Of a stretch of DNA of 64,000 nucleotides, positions 17,637-26,110 are shown piece after piece. The position numbers and the translations under genes are program-made. The stretch's first letter is position 1, and each line of letters begins with the position of its first letter. The notes under the pieces were generated by a model that searched no databases, was not told the origin of the DNA, and saw only the letters and a program-made list of their open reading frames with translations. This stretch comes from Methanocella_A sp963769045 (lineage in GTDB: Archaea; Halobacteriota; Methanocellia; Methanocellales; Methanocellaceae): contig CAVYKK010000013.1 of NCBI GenBank assembly GCA_963769045.1, positions 124,001 through 188,000 of the forward strand. Direction: 5' to 3'.

Positions 17637-18440
17637 ATGGAGCAGCACTTCGACGAAAAGACACTGGCGCGGCTGGGCATGTTCGGCCTGACGGAGTACG
17701 AGGCGAAGGTCTATCTGACGCTGTTGATCCGTGGCGCTCAGGAGGCCAGCAAGGTCTCGAAGATATCGGGACTGCCCCGGCCTCACACCTACTCGGTCCT
17801 CAAATCGCTGCAAATGCGGGGGCTGGTGACCGTGATACCGGAGGCTATTAACCTCTACCGCGCGGTACCGCTCGACGACGGCCTGGACCTGCTGATCGAC
17901 GAGAAAGAGAAGCAGTTCGATTCCCTGCGGCAGGCGAAGGACCAGCTCCTGTCTGAAGTGAGGCCCAAAGAGGCGATACCGAGTGAGAACCACGCGATCG
18001 TCCAGCTATACTCCGGGCGACAGAACGTCTACAAGCTGGTCGACGAGATGTTCCGGCGCTGCGAGCACAGGGCGGACATCATGACTACCTCCCACGGCAT
18101 CGTGCGGTTCTACAAGTACTTCAGCGACGTCGCCTCCGAGTTCCGGAGCAAGAACATACAGGTGCGCTTCATCGCGCCGATTACCCCGGAGACCGAGGAG
18201 TTCGCCAGGAAGCTGTCCGTTCTCGTCGATCTGCGGCACATCGACAGCCTGCCGCCCATCCGGTTCGTGCTAGTCGACAGCAAAGAGGTGCTGTTCGCCG
18301 AGTACCCGGAGGACGACTTCAAGTCAACCGGCAAAGAGACGGGTATCTGGATCAACCAGGAAGACCTGGCGCGGATGATGCAGACGCTTTTTGAAAACAC
18401 GTGGAAGAATACGACGCCGTTTCCGCCCGAGAGCGAATGA
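17637..18440 (+). CDS. TrmB family transcriptional regulator
   Basis: 267 residues from ATG 17637; an in-frame start at 17580 would run through the TATA box. Residues ~10-80 are the TrmB winged helix (LGMFGLTEYEAKVYLTLL; SGLPRPHTYSVLKSL), followed by a coiled linker and a C-terminal effector domain. TrmB regulators respond to sugars or metabolites. Divergent to the symporter pair and near lctP, so probably the local regulator of carboxylate uptake (inference). Confidence 0.88.
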   Translation: MEQHFDEKTLARLGMFGLTEYEAKVYLTLLIRGAQEASKVSKISGLPRPHTYSVLKSLQMRGLVTVIPEAINLYRAVPLDDGLDLLIDEKEKQFDSLRQAKDQLLSEVRPKEAIPSENHAIVQLYSGRQNVYKLVDEMFRRCEHRADIMTTSHGIVRFYKYFSDVASEFRSKNIQVRFIAPITPETEEFARKLSVLVDLRHIDSLPPIRFVLVDSKEVLFAEYPEDDFKSTGKETGIWINQEDLARMMQTLFENTWKNTTPFPPESE

Positions 18441-18479
18441 TGTGCCCGGGCACTTATGCGAAACCGGGGAAAGCAGGTT

Positions 18480-18668
18480 TTATCCGGTCTTCTCTACGGC
18501 ATGCCAGACGCCGTCGATGCTATTATAGGTCTTGTTCGGTATTCGGTTAAGCGCATCCATGATGTCCTGTGTCGTATAATGCCTCGATGCATAGATGATA
18601 CACTGGTTCTTGTCCACGGGAAAATCAACCCCGTCCAGCACTCTGGCAACATCCTCGATTGAGACCAC
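18480..18668 (-). CDS. Small DUF2795-like protein
   Basis: 62 residues from GTG 18668, with GGAGGT 6 nt upstream. LDGVDFPVDKNQCIIYASR and ALNRIPNKTYNSIDGVWHAV match the DUF2795 pattern (FP-x-DK ... L-x-x-IP-x-x-Y). Function unknown. Converges on trmB. Confidence 0.75.
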   Translation of the reverse strand: MVSIEDVARVLDGVDFPVDKNQCIIYASRHYTTQDIMDALNRIPNKTYNSIDGVWHAVEKTG

Positions 18669-18898
18669 TAAATACCTCCGCCGTCAGACCATAGTCTGCA
18701 TCGCGGAGTCATTTGTCTTTTCACATTTTTTAGCAGGCTTTGTGTCGTGATCGGCTTCCGTCGGCTACCAGGTTTTACTGGTGTTAAGGCCACGGGTTTT
18801 GAAGGGCCATTCTCATAACAAAGAATGAGGCATCAGGCCTGGCTGAAAACTGCGCTCAGCAATATCGCTACGAAAAGCGCATGCTAAGAGACTTTATC

Positions 18899-19396
18899 TC
18901 AGATACGTTTGCCCATGATGATCAGGCTGCGCTCGACGCCGTCCAGTTCCGCTATCCCGGGCATGTATGCCCACTGCCGGAACCCGAAGCGCCGGAACAG
19001 GCAGATGCTGGGCTCGTTATGCGCGAAGATGAAGCCGACCAGCGTTTTTACCCCTATGGAGGGAGCGAATTCGACGGCCTTTTGCAGCAGCGCTTTCCCG
19101 ATACCCTGCCGGTGATGGGCGTAGTCCACATATATGCTGACTTCGGCGGTCGCGTTGTATGCAGGCCTGCCGTAAAACGAGGAAAAGCTCAGCCACGCCA
19201 CAATGCAGCCGTCTTTTTCAGCGACCCACAGGGGACGGAAGCCCTTCGTGTGCTCGTGGAACCACGGCCGTCTGCTGTCCACGGATACAGGCTCCGTGTC
19301 GGCGGTCACCATGCGGCCTGGCACAGCGGCGTTGTAAATCCCGACGATCGCGGGCAGGTCACTCTCGACCGCGTCTCTCACTGTCAGCGTGGACAT
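18899..19396 (-). CDS. GNAT family N-acetyltransferase (phosphinothricin acetyltransferase-like)
   Basis: 165 residues. VRDAVESDLPAIVGIYNAAV at the start, the acetyl-CoA loop as HHRQGIGKALL, and C-terminal LFRRFGFRQWAYMPGIAEL match the PAT/YncA-type group, which acetylates amino-acid analogues. The real substrate is unknown. Monocistronic. Confidence 0.88.
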   Translation of the reverse strand: MSTLTVRDAVESDLPAIVGIYNAAVPGRMVTADTEPVSVDSRRPWFHEHTKGFRPLWVAEKDGCIVAWLSFSSFYGRPAYNATAEVSIYVDYAHHRQGIGKALLQKAVEFAPSIGVKTLVGFIFAHNEPSICLFRRFGFRQWAYMPGIAELDGVERSLIIMGKRI

Positions 19397-19487
19397 ATCT
19401 CCCTATAGGTGAACGAGGAATAATATATGCATTTCTATAGCTTCAGTCCGGCAAGCGCTATAGCTATCCCTGAAAAGAAATTTTCAT

Positions 19488-20459
19488 CTATGCCCGGGCA
19501 CGAAGGGCATACTCTCGCGAATCCTGTTCTCCCTCCATGGCCTTTTTCACTATCTCGATAGTATCGATCGGCATGCCGACAGCTCCGGCGAGGTCAGCGT
19601 CTTTTAAGCCCCGGTCAATGCCGCATAAGACCCGGTCCAGTGTCTCGTAGGACATCCAGATCGCCGTCTCGTTAGGCAGCCCTTCGCCCATGAGGTCGCC
19701 AGACGAAGGCTTTTCGATGATATAGTCGGGCACGCCGATGTGCCGGGCCAGCGCCCGTATCTGCGTCTTATACAGGTGCTTGAGGAGCGAAATGTCGCTG
19801 GCCGCGTCGCCGTACTTGTCGTAGAAGCCGATGCGCCACTCGGACAGGTCGGTGGTGCCGGCGACCAGGTAATTCTTCAGGATGGCGTGGAAGTACAGCT
19901 CGATCATGCGCACCCTTGTCTTCGCCGTCGCGAACGCATGCACCCGGTTCGCGATGCCTTGTTCCGCCATGTCCATCAGCCCTTTCTTCCGGCCAGGCGA
20001 ATACATGGCGCCGAACGATTCGGCGAAGGGAGACCGCATGTGTCCGACTCGCTTCATGATACCGATCATCCCCTCGACTGCCGCCCTGCTGCCGACGTCC
20101 ACGCCTTTGATCACGCCGTAGACGCCGAGGTCATTCAACACTGGCGTAATGTCGATCGTCTCGTGTCGTATGCCGAGCAGCCTGACGATCTTCTCCGCGT
20201 CATCCATGTTGCGGCGGCTCGAGTCACGCTCCGGCAGGATGAGCCCGTATACCCGGTCTGCACCTAACGCTTCCTTACAAAGGAACCCGACCGTAGTAGA
20301 GTCAAGCCCGCCGGAAAAGCCAATGAGGACTCCGCCCTTGCTGAAACGCTCGACCTCACGCCGCACGAAGTCAACTATCTCACGCCGCGTCGCTTCGAGA
20401 TCGAACTTCAGGCAGTTCTCCAGGTCTGCAAGGGTCTTGCTCTGCTCTGCTCCCATCAT
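19488..20459 (-). CDS. nadE: NH3-dependent NAD+ synthetase
   Basis: 323 residues from ATG 20459; ATGs at 20468 and 20456 are also possible and no ribosome-binding site decides. PP-loop SGGLDSTTVGFL, LILPERDSSRRN, GTTDLSEWRIGFYDKYGD and KPSSGDLMGEGLPNE are NadE features. It converts deamido-NAD+ and ammonia to NAD+ with ATP. The C-terminal ~60 residues carry a helical extension beyond the shortest archaeal forms. Single gene. Confidence 0.92.
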   Translation of the reverse strand: MMGAEQSKTLADLENCLKFDLEATRREIVDFVRREVERFSKGGVLIGFSGGLDSTTVGFLCKEALGADRVYGLILPERDSSRRNMDDAEKIVRLLGIRHETIDITPVLNDLGVYGVIKGVDVGSRAAVEGMIGIMKRVGHMRSPFAESFGAMYSPGRKKGLMDMAEQGIANRVHAFATAKTRVRMIELYFHAILKNYLVAGTTDLSEWRIGFYDKYGDAASDISLLKHLYKTQIRALARHIGVPDYIIEKPSSGDLMGEGLPNETAIWMSYETLDRVLCGIDRGLKDADLAGAVGMPIDTIEIVKKAMEGEQDSREYALRARA

Positions 20460-20639
20460 ATTGATCATGATCGGGTTGCTGCATGCAGGCATAAAAAGTG
20501 GGAGTAAATTCCATGCCGTGATCAATCGCAGGAAAGGAAACCATCGTGCAAGATTCTCATGGCTTGCGCTATCCCGCTGGATCGATCATGACAGTGTAAA
20601 ACGACAGGTTTTTCTGTGACGCGGTTGTCATTACCTCCA

Positions 20640-20849
20640 ATGGCAGACAGTGGAAAAAACCGCAGGGACATCAGGCCGGGCATGACTGTGGACGTCGTGC
20701 TCAAGAAAGACCAGCCCACAGGAAAGCGCACCCGGGGCGTGGTGGCCGCAATTCTCACGAACTCGCCGCAGCACCCGCACGGCATCAAGGTCCGGCTCCA
20801 GGACGGGCAGGTAGGCAGAGTGCAGGAAATCATCGGGCAAACGCCTTGA
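20640..20849 (+). CDS. YwbE family small protein
   Basis: 69 residues from ATG 20640. RRDIRPGMTVDVVLKKDQ, TGKRTRGVVAAILTNSPQHP and GIKVRLQDGQVGRVQEI match YwbE (DUF2196), a small beta-rich protein of unknown role, complete. An in-frame GTG at 20616 would add 8 residues. Confidence 0.85.
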   Translation: MADSGKNRRDIRPGMTVDVVLKKDQPTGKRTRGVVAAILTNSPQHPHGIKVRLQDGQVGRVQEIIGQTP

Positions 20850-21020
20850 ATTAGCCGTTAAAATGAAATTAAAATAAGTTTATAGGTTTTTCATCGTTAT
20901 AAAGCTCATATTTCGGCTATAACAGGATTATATTGCTGAAAGCGCGCCCTGTTTCATACATAAATCTTTTAAACTAGTACGGTCAAAGTATGCGTAAATT
21001 TGCGGTAGGTGACCGAGCAA

Positions 21021-22433
21021 ATGATGAGAACGTACGAGGATATGCCGAAAATCAAGCTCCCCCACGCGGCGGACATAAAGATGAGCGATACCACCATCAG
21101 GGACGGCTGCCAGATGCCCGGCATCGTGATGAAGAAGGCCCACAAGCTCAGGATTTTCGAGTACCTGCACGACATGGGCGTGGAGAAGCTGGAGACGTTC
21201 GTCTATAACGAGCGCGACAAGGAAGCCTGCCGCAGCATGATGGACTATGGCTATGAATTCCCGGAGGTCACCGGCTGGGCGAGGGCTAATACCGCCGATA
21301 TCGACGAAGTCCTGAAGGTGGACGGGATCAAGGAGACCGGCATCCTGATGTCGGTATCCGACTCGCATATCTTCGACAAGATGGGCCTGAAGAGCTATGA
21401 GGAAGCGGAGAAGAAGTACCTCGGCGCCCTGCAGTACGCCGTCGACCACGGCCTGCGGACTCGCTGTCACATCGAGGACACGTCCCGTGCCAATTACGAC
21501 TTCGTCTACCCGTTCGTCCAGAAGATCCTCGAGGTCGACCCGAATACGGTCCTCCGCATCTGCGACACGCTGGGCTACGGCATCCCGTTCCCCGAGTGTA
21601 GCGAGCCCTATGGCATTCCAGTGACGGTCAAGAAGTTCAAGGACATGGGCGTGAAGCACATCGAGATGCACGTACACGACGACTTCGGCCTGGGCGTGGG
21701 CAACACCCTGGCCGGGCTGTGGTACGGCGCCGACTGGGCCAGCCTGACGTTCCTTGGTATCGGCGAGCGGGCCGGTAATTCCGAGCTCGAGAAGATCATG
21801 GCGTTCCTCATCACCCGCGTCGAAGGCTTCGAGAAGTACAACCTCCACAAGGTCACCGAATTCGCCGATTACATGGAGCAGGAGATCGGCCTGCGCGTGC
21901 CGCGGAATAAAGCGATCGTCGGCAAGAACATATTCTCCCACGAGTCCGGCATCCACACCGCGGGCATCATCAAGAACCCGTTCACCTACGAGCCGTTCCC
22001 GCCCGAACTGGTCGGCGGGAAACGTAATTTGATGATCGGCGACACCTCGGGCACCGAGGTCATCCGCATCAAGGTCGAAGAAGCGCTGTCCGAGCTGCTG
22101 GGCGTGAAGGCGCAGGTCGAGAAGCATGACCAGCGCATCAAGTGCATCCACAAGGAGATCCAGAAGCTCTACGACGCTGAGGAACGGCGGTCCTGTGTCT
22201 CCGACGAAGAGATGAAGGACTATGTCCGCAAGTACTTCGTGTTCCAGGTCGATGCCGAGGATACGGAGGAAGAGCTGCGCGAGAAGGCGCGGCGGGCTGC
22301 GTCGAAAAAGACCATCTCGGCAAGGCTGCCGCCGGACACAGTCCAGGCGCCGCAGGCCATTGCGATGGCCTCGCTTACCAAGGTCGACAAGAGCGCGAAG
22401 GTTGAAAAGAAGGACGCCGGGAAGAAAAAATAA
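21021..22433 (+). CDS. Citrate/homocitrate/isopropylmalate synthase family enzyme, candidate Re-citrate synthase
   Basis: 470 residues from ATG 21021, 8 nt after GGTGA; GTG 21009 is the alternative. A DRE-TIM metallolyase barrel with SDTTIRDGCQMPGIVMK (most isopropylmalate and homocitrate synthases have DGEQxPG), metal-binding HVHDDFGLGVGNTLAG and SHESGIHTAGI. The QMPG variant is what I associate with the Re-citrate synthase branch, which condenses acetyl-CoA and oxaloacetate. Residues ~345-470 replace the usual regulatory domain and end in a Lys/Ala-rich tail. An isocitrate-dehydrogenase-type gene lies 4 kb away. Homocitrate synthase remains possible. Confidence 0.75.
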   Translation: MMRTYEDMPKIKLPHAADIKMSDTTIRDGCQMPGIVMKKAHKLRIFEYLHDMGVEKLETFVYNERDKEACRSMMDYGYEFPEVTGWARANTADIDEVLKVDGIKETGILMSVSDSHIFDKMGLKSYEEAEKKYLGALQYAVDHGLRTRCHIEDTSRANYDFVYPFVQKILEVDPNTVLRICDTLGYGIPFPECSEPYGIPVTVKKFKDMGVKHIEMHVHDDFGLGVGNTLAGLWYGADWASLTFLGIGERAGNSELEKIMAFLITRVEGFEKYNLHKVTEFADYMEQEIGLRVPRNKAIVGKNIFSHESGIHTAGIIKNPFTYEPFPPELVGGKRNLMIGDTSGTEVIRIKVEEALSELLGVKAQVEKHDQRIKCIHKEIQKLYDAEERRSCVSDEEMKDYVRKYFVFQVDAEDTEEELREKARRAASKKTISARLPPDTVQAPQAIAMASLTKVDKSAKVEKKDAGKKK

Positions 22434-22453
22434 GCCCGCTGTCCGGGTCTTCG

Positions 22454-22478
22454 AGGGCGACCATGACATTGTCGCCCT
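22454..22478 (+). terminator. Hairpin downstream of the citrate synthase-like gene
   Basis: AGGGCGAC (22454-22461) and GTCGCCCT (22471-22478) with a 9-nt loop, 20 bp after the stop, then a pyrimidine-rich run. Confidence 0.45.
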
Positions 22479-22721
22479 TCGTCTTCAGTAACGGGCAAGC
22501 CAGCGACGTCTCGAACTGCACGAAACCTTCGTATCAGTACGTATCTTTTCACGGGACTCCGCCCTCCCCCTATCCGGTCGCCATTCGATTTCCTTTTTCC
22601 GGTTTTCGCCCGGATTGCTTATAGAATTACATTTTCATAAGGATAGGTTTAAAAACGAATAGATCAGGAATAATAATCAGTAGCACAGCAGCCGATGGGG
22701 GGTAGATTCGGGGCGTGTGGC

Positions 22722-23969
22722 ATGAAGAAGCTTTCCGGCGAACTACAGGACCTTAAAGACTGGATAGCCTACGCGTTTGATCTCCTTTCATTAAACAAGC
22801 GTGACATCAGGGCTTTGAAGATCATAGTCGTTTTAGCGATAGTTGTCGTACCCGGCGGGATACTGCTCTCGTACCCTGGCATCTACCACGGTGTCGCCGG
22901 AGCGGTGTCTGGCTTCTTCCCGGGCGGTATTCCCGGTATCTCTAACGTCGCGGGCGATGATACGCAGACGGGTGTCCCCGGAGGCGATATAATTCCGCCA
23001 TGGATCATGGGGCCAGCCTCGAGCGGAACGCCGACGATCAAGCCCGCGGCCAATCCTTCGACCAACCCAGGGTCCGGGCAGAGCACCAACCTTAGCCCGA
23101 CGTCCACACCAATGCCGACCGCTACACCGGTGCCAGGAAATATGGATAATCCGACGCAGACGCCCACGGGCTCGCCGACGGCTACGCCAGTGCCGACAGG
23201 AACGCCAACGCCAACGCCGACACCGACACCGACACCAGGTCCGACACCGCAGGTCACCACTACAGTCAATGTCGTTGATGGCAGCGGCCCGGTCACCACA
23301 GCCTACGTCACCATCGGGTCAGAAACCAAATTGGTAGACTCAAACGGCGACGCCAGGTTCAACTTAGACCAGGGCGCAGTGGTAACCATACATGTAGAAG
23401 CAGCCGGCTACGACAACAGTGACACAGCCTATACAGCCAGCAGTACCGGAACGGTGACAGTGACACTCACGCCTACGCCACCGCCAATACAGTACGTTAC
23501 AATAACGGTCAATGTCGTTGATGGCAGCGGCCCGGTCACCACAGCCTACGTCACCATCGGGTCAGAAACCAAATTGGTAGACTCAAACGGCGACGCCAGC
23601 TTCACAGTGGTTAAGGACACGCCGGTATCCATACATGTAGAAGCAGCCGGCTACGACAACAGTGACACATCCGATCCTGCAAGCAGTACCGGAACGGTGA
23701 CAGTGACACTCACGCCTACGCCACCGCCAATACAGTACGTTACAATAACGGTCAATGTCGTTGATGGCAGCGGCCCGGTCACCACAGCCTACGTCACCAT
23801 CGGGTCAGAAACCAAATTGGTAGACTCAAACGGCGACGCCAGCTTCACAGTGGTTAAGGACACGCCGGTATCCATACATGTAGAAGCAGCCGGCTACGAC
23901 AACAGTGACACATCCGATCCTGCAAGCAGTACCAGAAAGGTGACAGTGACACTCACGCCTACGCCATAG
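22722..23969 (+). CDS. Surface protein with Thr-Pro linker and three identical 81-residue repeats
   Basis: 415 residues from ATG 22722, chosen to match the paralogue at 24377. Residues 1-35 are a charged cytoplasmic part (KKLSGELQDLKDWIAYAF), residues ~38-55 a membrane helix, then a Thr/Pro/Ser-rich stalk with TPTPTPTPTP. Three repeats of exactly 243 bp (from 23265, 23508 and 23751) follow, each with VVDGSGPVTTAYVTIGSE and VEAAGYDNSD, resembling carboxypeptidase-regulatory/PEGA-like beta domains. The near-identical DNA shows recent duplication or gene conversion. Probably exposed outside the cell. Confidence 0.8.
   Translation: MKKLSGELQDLKDWIAYAFDLLSLNKRDIRALKIIVVLAIVVVPGGILLSYPGIYHGVAGAVSGFFPGGIPGISNVAGDDTQTGVPGGDIIPPWIMGPASSGTPTIKPAANPSTNPGSGQSTNLSPTSTPMPTATPVPGNMDNPTQTPTGSPTATPVPTGTPTPTPTPTPTPGPTPQVTTTVNVVDGSGPVTTAYVTIGSETKLVDSNGDARFNLDQGAVVTIHVEAAGYDNSDTAYTASSTGTVTVTLTPTPPPIQYVTITVNVVDGSGPVTTAYVTIGSETKLVDSNGDASFTVVKDTPVSIHVEAAGYDNSDTSDPASSTGTVTVTLTPTPPPIQYVTITVNVVDGSGPVTTAYVTIGSETKLVDSNGDASFTVVKDTPVSIHVEAAGYDNSDTSDPASSTRKVTVTLTPTP
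23265..23966 (+). repeat. Three 243-bp in-frame direct repeats
   Basis: Units at 23265, 23508 and 23751, exact 243-bp period. Units two and three are almost identical; unit one differs near its middle (RFNLDQGAVVTI versus SFTVVKDTPVSI). Confidence 0.95.
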
Positions 23970-24062
23970 TAATTCGCGAGCGCTTAGAGCTATGAACCAT
24001 ATTTTTAAGGGCTGGCATATTCGCCAAATCTGGTATCTAATTGTTATTTTAAAATAGCTTAG

Positions 24063-24155
24063 TTATTTCACTTTAATGGCCCGGAATGTCTCCTCGAACA
24101 GGATGCTATCGGCTTGTAGGGCCTTATCAGCAAAGATGACCAGCAATGAGATAGT
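24063..24155 (-). pseudogene. C-terminal remnant of an alpha/beta hydrolase
   Basis: Read on the minus strand the last ~23 codons give ADKALQADSILFEETFRAIK, clearly related to the end of the hydrolase at 25294 (IDKALHSDSFLFEATFQVIK). The catalytic His is Gln here and nothing upstream resembles the rest of the enzyme. It sits just after the first Thr-Pro protein, in the same place as the intact hydrolase after the second, so a two-gene block was duplicated and one hydrolase decayed. Confidence 0.75.
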
Positions 24156-24376
24156 GACAGTCACGCTAATATAGACACTGACACTGTCAATGACACTTAT
24201 GAGTATACAGATACCAATGTAGTGGGAGCCCGTATCCGTGCCACGATATCCAAGCACGGAACGACCCCTTATGAAAATATAATTTTGTAAGGATAGCTTT
24301 AAAAAAGGCAAAAAGGATGTGATACTTTGCGGCAAGATCGACCGCAGACACGCCGGGGGTATAAGGGGCATGTGTG

Positions 24377-24967
24377 ATGAAAAAGATAGCCGGAGAGATA
24401 CGAGACTTCAAGGGTTGGGCATCGTTTGCGATCGACGCGATTGCTAAAGGGAAAACAGATATCAACGCGCTGAAAGTGATCGTGGCCCTGGCGATCATCG
24501 TATTGCCGGGCGGAATGCTCCTGAACTCAGCGAGCCCTGTTTACCAGAGCATGGCGGATGTGCTTTTGCCCGCCACGAACATGCTGCAGGGGCCGGTGAC
24601 CTCCATGGCTCCGAGCGACATGCCGGATAATGCTGATATACGGCAGCCAGTTTTAACGTTCATATCCACGCCCACACCCGGCACAGACGTGACCGCCCGG
24701 GACGTCGCTACCACCGGGCCGGCTACCGCAGGCATGCCGGAGGCCACGCCGATGCCATCCCTGAACCTGACCACGTGGCCCTTGATCACTCCGGAGCCTT
24801 CGCGGGCGCCCGTGTCATCGGATACGCCCACGCCTGTGCCCACGGATACGCCGACTCCGACACTGGAGCCGACGGCCACTCCGACGCCCACGCCAGAGCC
24901 AACGGCCACACCGACGCCGACACCCGAACCGCCAGTGGATACACCTATGCCGACGCCAGATCCCTGA
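24377..24967 (+). CDS. Membrane-anchored Thr-Pro-rich protein, paralogue of the gene at 22722
   Basis: 196 residues from ATG 24377. Residues 1-55 align with the neighbour (KKIAGEIRDFKGWASFAID; NALKVIVALAIIVLPGGMLL), giving the same charged start plus membrane helix. The rest is a Pro/Thr-rich stalk ending in repeats such as PTPTPEPTATPTPTPEP, with no globular repeat domain. It may be a version that lost, or never gained, the 81-residue repeats. Function unknown. Confidence 0.75.
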   Translation: MKKIAGEIRDFKGWASFAIDAIAKGKTDINALKVIVALAIIVLPGGMLLNSASPVYQSMADVLLPATNMLQGPVTSMAPSDMPDNADIRQPVLTFISTPTPGTDVTARDVATTGPATAGMPEATPMPSLNLTTWPLITPEPSRAPVSSDTPTPVPTDTPTPTLEPTATPTPTPEPTATPTPTPEPPVDTPMPTPDP

Positions 24968-25120
24968 AAACAGTAAGTCACTTTTTCATTTTCATGGATA
25001 AGACACAGTAACTCCTTGATTGTTTCTGCATCGAAGCGAGCGTACAAAAGTCACGACAATAAACAGGTCTTTTTATCTTTCTTGTCTTAGTCATTCATGA
25101 AATGTTGTATACAATGAGAA

Positions 25121-25246
25121 GGCATCAGACACAAAGGCCACAAAGGCCACAAAGGCCACAAAGTCCTTTTAATAAAAGGGGCTTCCATGAACCATTTTAA
25201 ACGTACGTTGTGGCCATTGTGGCCTTCGTGGCCTTCGTGTCAGGTG
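25121..25246. repeat. Large hairpin of GGCCACAAA nonamers
   Basis: GGCATCAGACACAAAGGCC (from 25121) continues with tandem GGCCACAAA units; the reverse complement, with a few changes, occupies ~25201-25246. Arms of ~45 bp around a ~35-bp loop, between convergent genes; could end transcription in both directions. The remainder of the 24968-25293 gap shows no gene. Confidence 0.8.
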
Positions 25247-25293
25247 CCTTCTCAGCCTGTACAAAAAGATATGCAAATTACTATCTCTTAGCC

Positions 25294-25974
25294 TTAAAAC
25301 AGTCTGGCCAATTCGTTCTTTATTACCTGGAAGGTCGCTTCGAACAGGAAGCTGTCCGAGTGCAAAGCCTTATCAATCAGGGTGACCGGCACGCCGGCGG
25401 ATTCCAGCTCTTTGCACGAGGCGATGGTGTCGTAGTTATCCCGGGAGCCGTAGATGATTGATACCCGCCTGCCGTTGCCGGGCTGCCATAGCGGGAGCTT
25501 CTGCAGGATCTCGAACACCGTTTCCGTAGACTGCTCGCGCACCCGGTGGCTTTCCATCCGCCGGATGTATGTATGGGTCTGCTCGCAATACGTCTGGCTG
25601 TAGGCGGGCGAGATCGAGATCACCGCGTCGGCGCTGCTTAAAAGAGCTAACCGGCCGCCCATCGAGTGTCCGATGGCGACGACGCGGCCGTTGTCACGGC
25701 CGTTGCCATGGCTCCGGCAGTGCCGGATGGCGGTCTCGACGTCCTGCAGGACGTTCTCGTCCAGCGGCAGCATGTGCTCGCCGTGGCCTCGCAGGTCGAT
25801 GACGCACGTGGCAAAGCCCTGTTCCGCGACGCGCCAGGCCAGCCCCATGAACTCTTCCTTGCTGCCGCCGTAGCCGTGGATGATGAGGACGGCGCCCGCA
25901 GGGTCTGGAGGCACCAGCATGACGGCTGGTACGTGGAATCCGTCGCCACAGAGGAATTGTCGTTTAATGTCCAT
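25294..25974 (-). CDS. Alpha/beta hydrolase
   Basis: 226 residues. Oxyanion region IIHGYGGSKEEF, nucleophile elbow GHSMGG, catalytic Asp in YGSRDNYDT and His in KALHSDSF, so all triad residues are present. Likely a cytosolic serine esterase or related hydrolase; the substrate is unknown. A fragment of a second copy lies at 24063. Confidence 0.85.
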   Translation of the reverse strand: MDIKRQFLCGDGFHVPAVMLVPPDPAGAVLIIHGYGGSKEEFMGLAWRVAEQGFATCVIDLRGHGEHMLPLDENVLQDVETAIRHCRSHGNGRDNGRVVAIGHSMGGRLALLSSADAVISISPAYSQTYCEQTHTYIRRMESHRVREQSTETVFEILQKLPLWQPGNGRRVSIIYGSRDNYDTIASCKELESAGVPVTLIDKALHSDSFLFEATFQVIKNELARLF

Positions 25975-26110
25975 GCAAGCATCCCTTTACCTATGGTAGA
26001 TGTGAACAGGGCAGCATAAAAATTTCTCTTACTGTGTCAGAGATTGGACACCTATTAGCCTGACCAAAATAGACCGAAAAGGGAAAATAAAAATTTCCCG
26101 TAACTGACGC

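Noticed and set aside
20928..22469. 513-codon open frame opposite the citrate synthase-like gene
   Set aside because: Antisense shadow; the plus strand encodes all family motifs.
22883..23299. Gly/Val-rich minus-strand frame opposite the Thr-Pro stalk
   Set aside because: Complement of the repetitive stalk codons (the same at 24541-25047).
24160..24371. Upstream part of the minus-strand frame that ends in the hydrolase remnant
   Set aside because: Only the last ~25 codons resemble the hydrolase; the rest is non-coding sequence including the next gene's promoter.
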